A model generated the notes under the pieces. The model had not been told where the DNA came from and did no database searches. It was given only the letters and a program-made list of their open reading frames with translations. A stretch of 64,000 bases of DNA from Tragulus kanchil (taxonomy: Eukaryota > Chordata > Mammalia > Artiodactyla > Tragulidae): assembly GCA_022376925.1 (NCBI GenBank), contig JAIOJX010000006.1, positions 55,647,658 to 55,711,657 on the forward strand, read 5' to 3'. The position numbers and the translations under genes were made by a program. Of the stretch, positions 61,446-64,000 are shown in pieces (within the stretch, counting starts at the first letter, position 1; each line of letters begins with the position of its first letter).

Positions 61446-62393
61446 ATAAATCTGATCATTTAGTTATGAAACTAAAATGCTCAGCTTTACTTGTTCTTTG
61501 CTTAATTCTCAATTAGCTCATTAATTTGACAGATTAAATTTCCCTAGAGTTCTGAAGCCAATTTCACACTTAATCAAATTCTCTTAAATATTTCAAATTA
61601 AAATAAAAAAAAACTTTATAAATCTAGCAAAAAACACAAAAACCCTTTTCTAATATTAAAGCACTGTTTAAACAATTTGTTTACTGTTTTTTCCCTTTTA
61701 AACATTTCAAAAACATAGTAGGTGTTAGTTTAAAAAATCAGAGGTTGCAGAAAAGTGAAAGGGTAGAGTTGTCACAGTGAACTGAGGAAGGCTGCAGGTG
61801 GAGCACCTGTTCAGGGCACTCAGGAGTTTGCCCCACTACATTTGAAGCATCCACAGGATGCATCTGCTGGGAGACATCAAGTGGCAGTTATCGATACAGA
61901 AATTTAGAGTTCCAGAGGTAGGTCAGACAGTAGTTGTAGAGACTATTGAGACATAAATGGAGAAGAGAAGAGGCCCAAGGATTAAATATTGGTATATTCC
62001 AATGCTTACGGTAGGAGGAAGAAGAGAAACCAAGGAAACTAATACACTTGGTGTCTTAGCTCAGCTGCCATAACAAAATACCACAGACTGGCTAAAACAA
62101 CAGGAATTTGTTTTCTCACAGATCTGGGGCCTGGAAGTTAGGGATCAAGGTGAGAGCATGATTGGGTTCTGGTGAAAGCTCTCTTCCTGGATTGCAGTGA
62201 CAGCCTTCTCACTGGGTCCTCATATGGTAGGTGGACAGAGACAGAGCAGAGAGGAACAGAGGGAGCTCATATTCTAAGGGCACTAATCCTGTCTTGAGGG
62301 CCTCACCCTCATGAACTCATCCAAGCCTGATTACCTACTCTGACCCCATCTGCAAAGATGAATTTTGGAGAGTAAACAGTTCAATTGGTAACA

Positions 62394-62577
62394 CTTGGTA
62401 AAGCCCTCATTCAACATCTGTATACCTCAATTGCTTCATCTGTACAATGAGAATAATAACAGGACCCACTTCAGAGAAGTAAATGAGTAAATGGCAAGGA
62501 GTAAGTGGGTTAATATATGTAATATGCTTAGAACAGTACATACTAAATCCTACATAGTGTTAACTATTATAATGGCT
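62394..62577 (-). repeat. MIR SINE, duplicate copy
   Basis: Copy of 61262-61445 carried by duplication 19. Confidence 0.78.
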
Positions 62578-63010
62578 ATAAATCTGATCATTTAGTTATG
62601 AAACTAAAATGCTCAGCTTTACTTGTTCTTTGCTTAATTCTCAATTAGCTCATTAATTTGACAGATTAAATTTCCCTAGAGTTCTGAAGCCAATTTCACA
62701 CTTAATCAAATTCTCTTAAATATTTCAAATTAAAATAAAAAAAAACTTTATAAATCTAGCAAAAAAAACACAAAAACCCTTTTCTAATATTAAAGCACTG
62801 TTTAAACAATTTGTTTACTGTTTTCCCTTAAACATTTCAAACTAAGGTCATAAGTTTATAATATGATTATGTCAGATACTTCAAATATCTAACATAGTAG
62901 GTGTTGAAATTGTTCTCAAGGACTATTAACTCTCATGATGCTAATAAATAAAATTTTATACATGTAGAATAAATTACTTTGAGCATTTGACTTCTTAAAA
63001 ATCAAACTCA

Positions 63011-63324
63011 GGGGCTTCCCTGGTGGTCCAGTGGGTAAGGACACTGCCTTGCAGTGTAAGAGGCGCTGGTTCGATCCCTGGTCTGGGAAGATCCCACGTG
63101 CTGCGGAGCGGCTGGACTGATGTGTCCAATTACCGAGCCGGAGCTCTGGAGTGCATGCGCCAAGAGCTGGTGCTCTGTGACAACAGAGGCCACTGCAATG
63201 GGAGGCCCACAAGGGCCAAAGAACAAAGACGGATGAAAATAGAGAAATGAAGGACCAATAGAAGTGACCCGCCTGTCCCCCTCCCTCCCCACCCCACCCC
63301 CGAAATAAATAAATGTTTAAAAAA
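63011..63324 (+). repeat. tRNA-headed SINE with distinct body, full length
   Basis: GGGGCTTCCCTGGTGGTCCA opens the head and GGTTCGATCCCTGG is a good B box. The body (AGCGGCTGGACTGATGTGTC, GGCCACTGCAATGGGAGGCC, AAAGACGGATGAAAATAGAG, CCCTCCCCACCCCACCCCC) ends in an A-tail. AAAAATCAAACTCA flanks it at 62997-63010 and 63325-63338. Confidence 0.95.
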
Positions 63325-63338
63325 AAAAATCAAACTCA

Positions 63339-63683
63339 GGACTTCCCTGGCATCTCGGTGGTAAAAACTCCACTTCCCAACGCAGAAGACATGGGTTCAG
63401 TCCTTGATGCAGGAGGATCCCACATGCTATGGAGCAACTAAGCCAGTGCACCACAACTATTGATCCAGTGCCCTAGAGCCTGGGAGCTGCAGCTACTGAG
63501 TCCGCATGCCCCAGCTGTTGAAGCCTGCACACCCTAGAGCCTGTGCTCTGCAGCAAGAGAAGCTGCCACAATGAGAAGCCCAAGTGCCGCAGCTAGGAAG
63601 TAGCTCTCACTTAGGACAACTAGAGAAGAGCCGTGCAGCAACAAAAACACAATGCTGTTGAAAATAAATCAATAAAAATTTTT
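63339..63683 (+). repeat. tRNA-headed SINE (CHR-like), older neighbour
   Basis: GGACTTCCCTGGCATCTCGG head and the CACAACTATTGATCCAGTGC / AGAGAAGCTGCCACAATGAG body identify the CHR-like type seen at 37671. Its right flank is a third AAAAATCAAACTCA at 63684-63697; its left flank is the copy at 63325-63338. Confidence 0.94.
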
Positions 63684-63697
63684 AAAAATCAAACTCA

Positions 63698-64000
63698 TAA
63701 ATCTAGTATATTGGATTTTCCTAAACATTTGAATATGGACTGTAAATTTAACAAGTTCTCCCAAATATATGCACTAAAATCATAAATCTGATAAATTTCT
63801 ACTATACCACTTAATAAGCATTGAACTTTAAAACATGAACAAAGCATAGCATAAACAAAACAAAATTGTCTTATTATGCTCAAGTAAATATAACTTACAC
63901 GAAAGCATCATTGATTCATGATTTGTAATTCTTGTTTGTCATACTTTTATGGCATTACAAAGTTACCTTTCCAAATAACAGCAATAGAATTGTCTCTTAA
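63698..64000. other. AT-rich flank, no gene recognised
   Basis: AT-rich unique sequence to the end of the window. The only frame over 60 residues (63695-63883, minus) has no recognised homology. Confidence 0.5.

Larger units (their letters stand above)
60617..62905. repeat. Tandem duplication 19, unit about 1,132 bp
   Basis: Copy A 60617-61726 and copy B 61749-62905. Near its right end copy A lacks about 50 bases present in copy B between TTTCAAA and AACATAGTAGGTGTT, then has a scrambled junction (AGTTTAAAAAATCAGAGGTT). Confidence 0.96.

Noticed and set aside
2582..62905. The duplications as a novel biological amplification system or gene cluster
   Set aside because: The units share no sequence with each other, have no common boundary motif, carry no genes, and show damaged junctions. 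An assembly cause explains them better.

Overview
This window is non-coding-rich mammalian nuclear DNA, almost certainly from a ruminant. It carries a BovB LINE on the minus strand with a YADD reverse-transcriptase motif, Bov-A and Bov-tA SINEs, several cetartiodactyl tRNA-headed SINEs, and old mammalian MIR and L2 copies. Split exons with GT/AG borders and long introns fit this. No bacterial-type operon, CRISPR array, rRNA or functional tRNA gene was seen.

Real gene content is small. Two consecutive plus-strand exons (188-359 and 2422-2551) encode the second half of a synaptotagmin C2B domain, best matched to SYT9. Its terminal exon was not found, so the plus-strand intron after 2551 may cover much of what follows. 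One further exon-like open frame of unknown identity lies at 30804-31091 (second copy 31896-32183). A 5'-truncated processed pseudogene of SPEN (SPOC domain plus 3' UTR and poly(A)) lies at 57427-59077 with a clean 14-bp target-site duplication. A possible minus-strand processed 3' UTR lies at about 12116-12977. The rest is intron, intergenic DNA and transposable elements.

The dominant signal is not genic. Nineteen direct tandem duplications, each with a unit of about 1.06-1.20 kb, run from 2.6 kb to 62.9 kb. In several places the second copy of one duplication overlaps the first copy of the next, so short segments occur three times. The copies are near-identical, but differences cluster at the junctions as short fillers, small deletions and scrambled bases. 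The window therefore reads like a tiling path of 1.9-5.7 kb blocks laid end to end without trimming overlaps of about 1.1 kb. Removing them would leave about 43 kb of unique sequence. My preferred reading is an assembly artefact, although genuine serial tandem duplication cannot be excluded from sequence alone. Any feature seen twice about 1.1 kb apart should be counted once until this is tested.

Layout: 1-2.6 kb SYT9 exons; 2.6-12 kb intronic/intergenic DNA with three duplications and an MIR; 12-14 kb possible processed pseudogene and LTR-like sequence with a Bov-A/BovB fragment; 14.7-19.1 kb two interlocked duplications; 20.6-25.8 kb SINE and BovB; 25.6-32.8 kb duplications and the unknown exon-like frame; 33-38 kb L1 tails and SINEs; 38.9-50 kb duplications with Bov-tA, MIR and L2; 50-57 kb two more duplications and an L2 split by a SINE; 57.4-59.1 kb SPEN pseudogene; 59.4-63.7 kb SINE cluster, one more duplication, and two SINEs inserted at the same target site.
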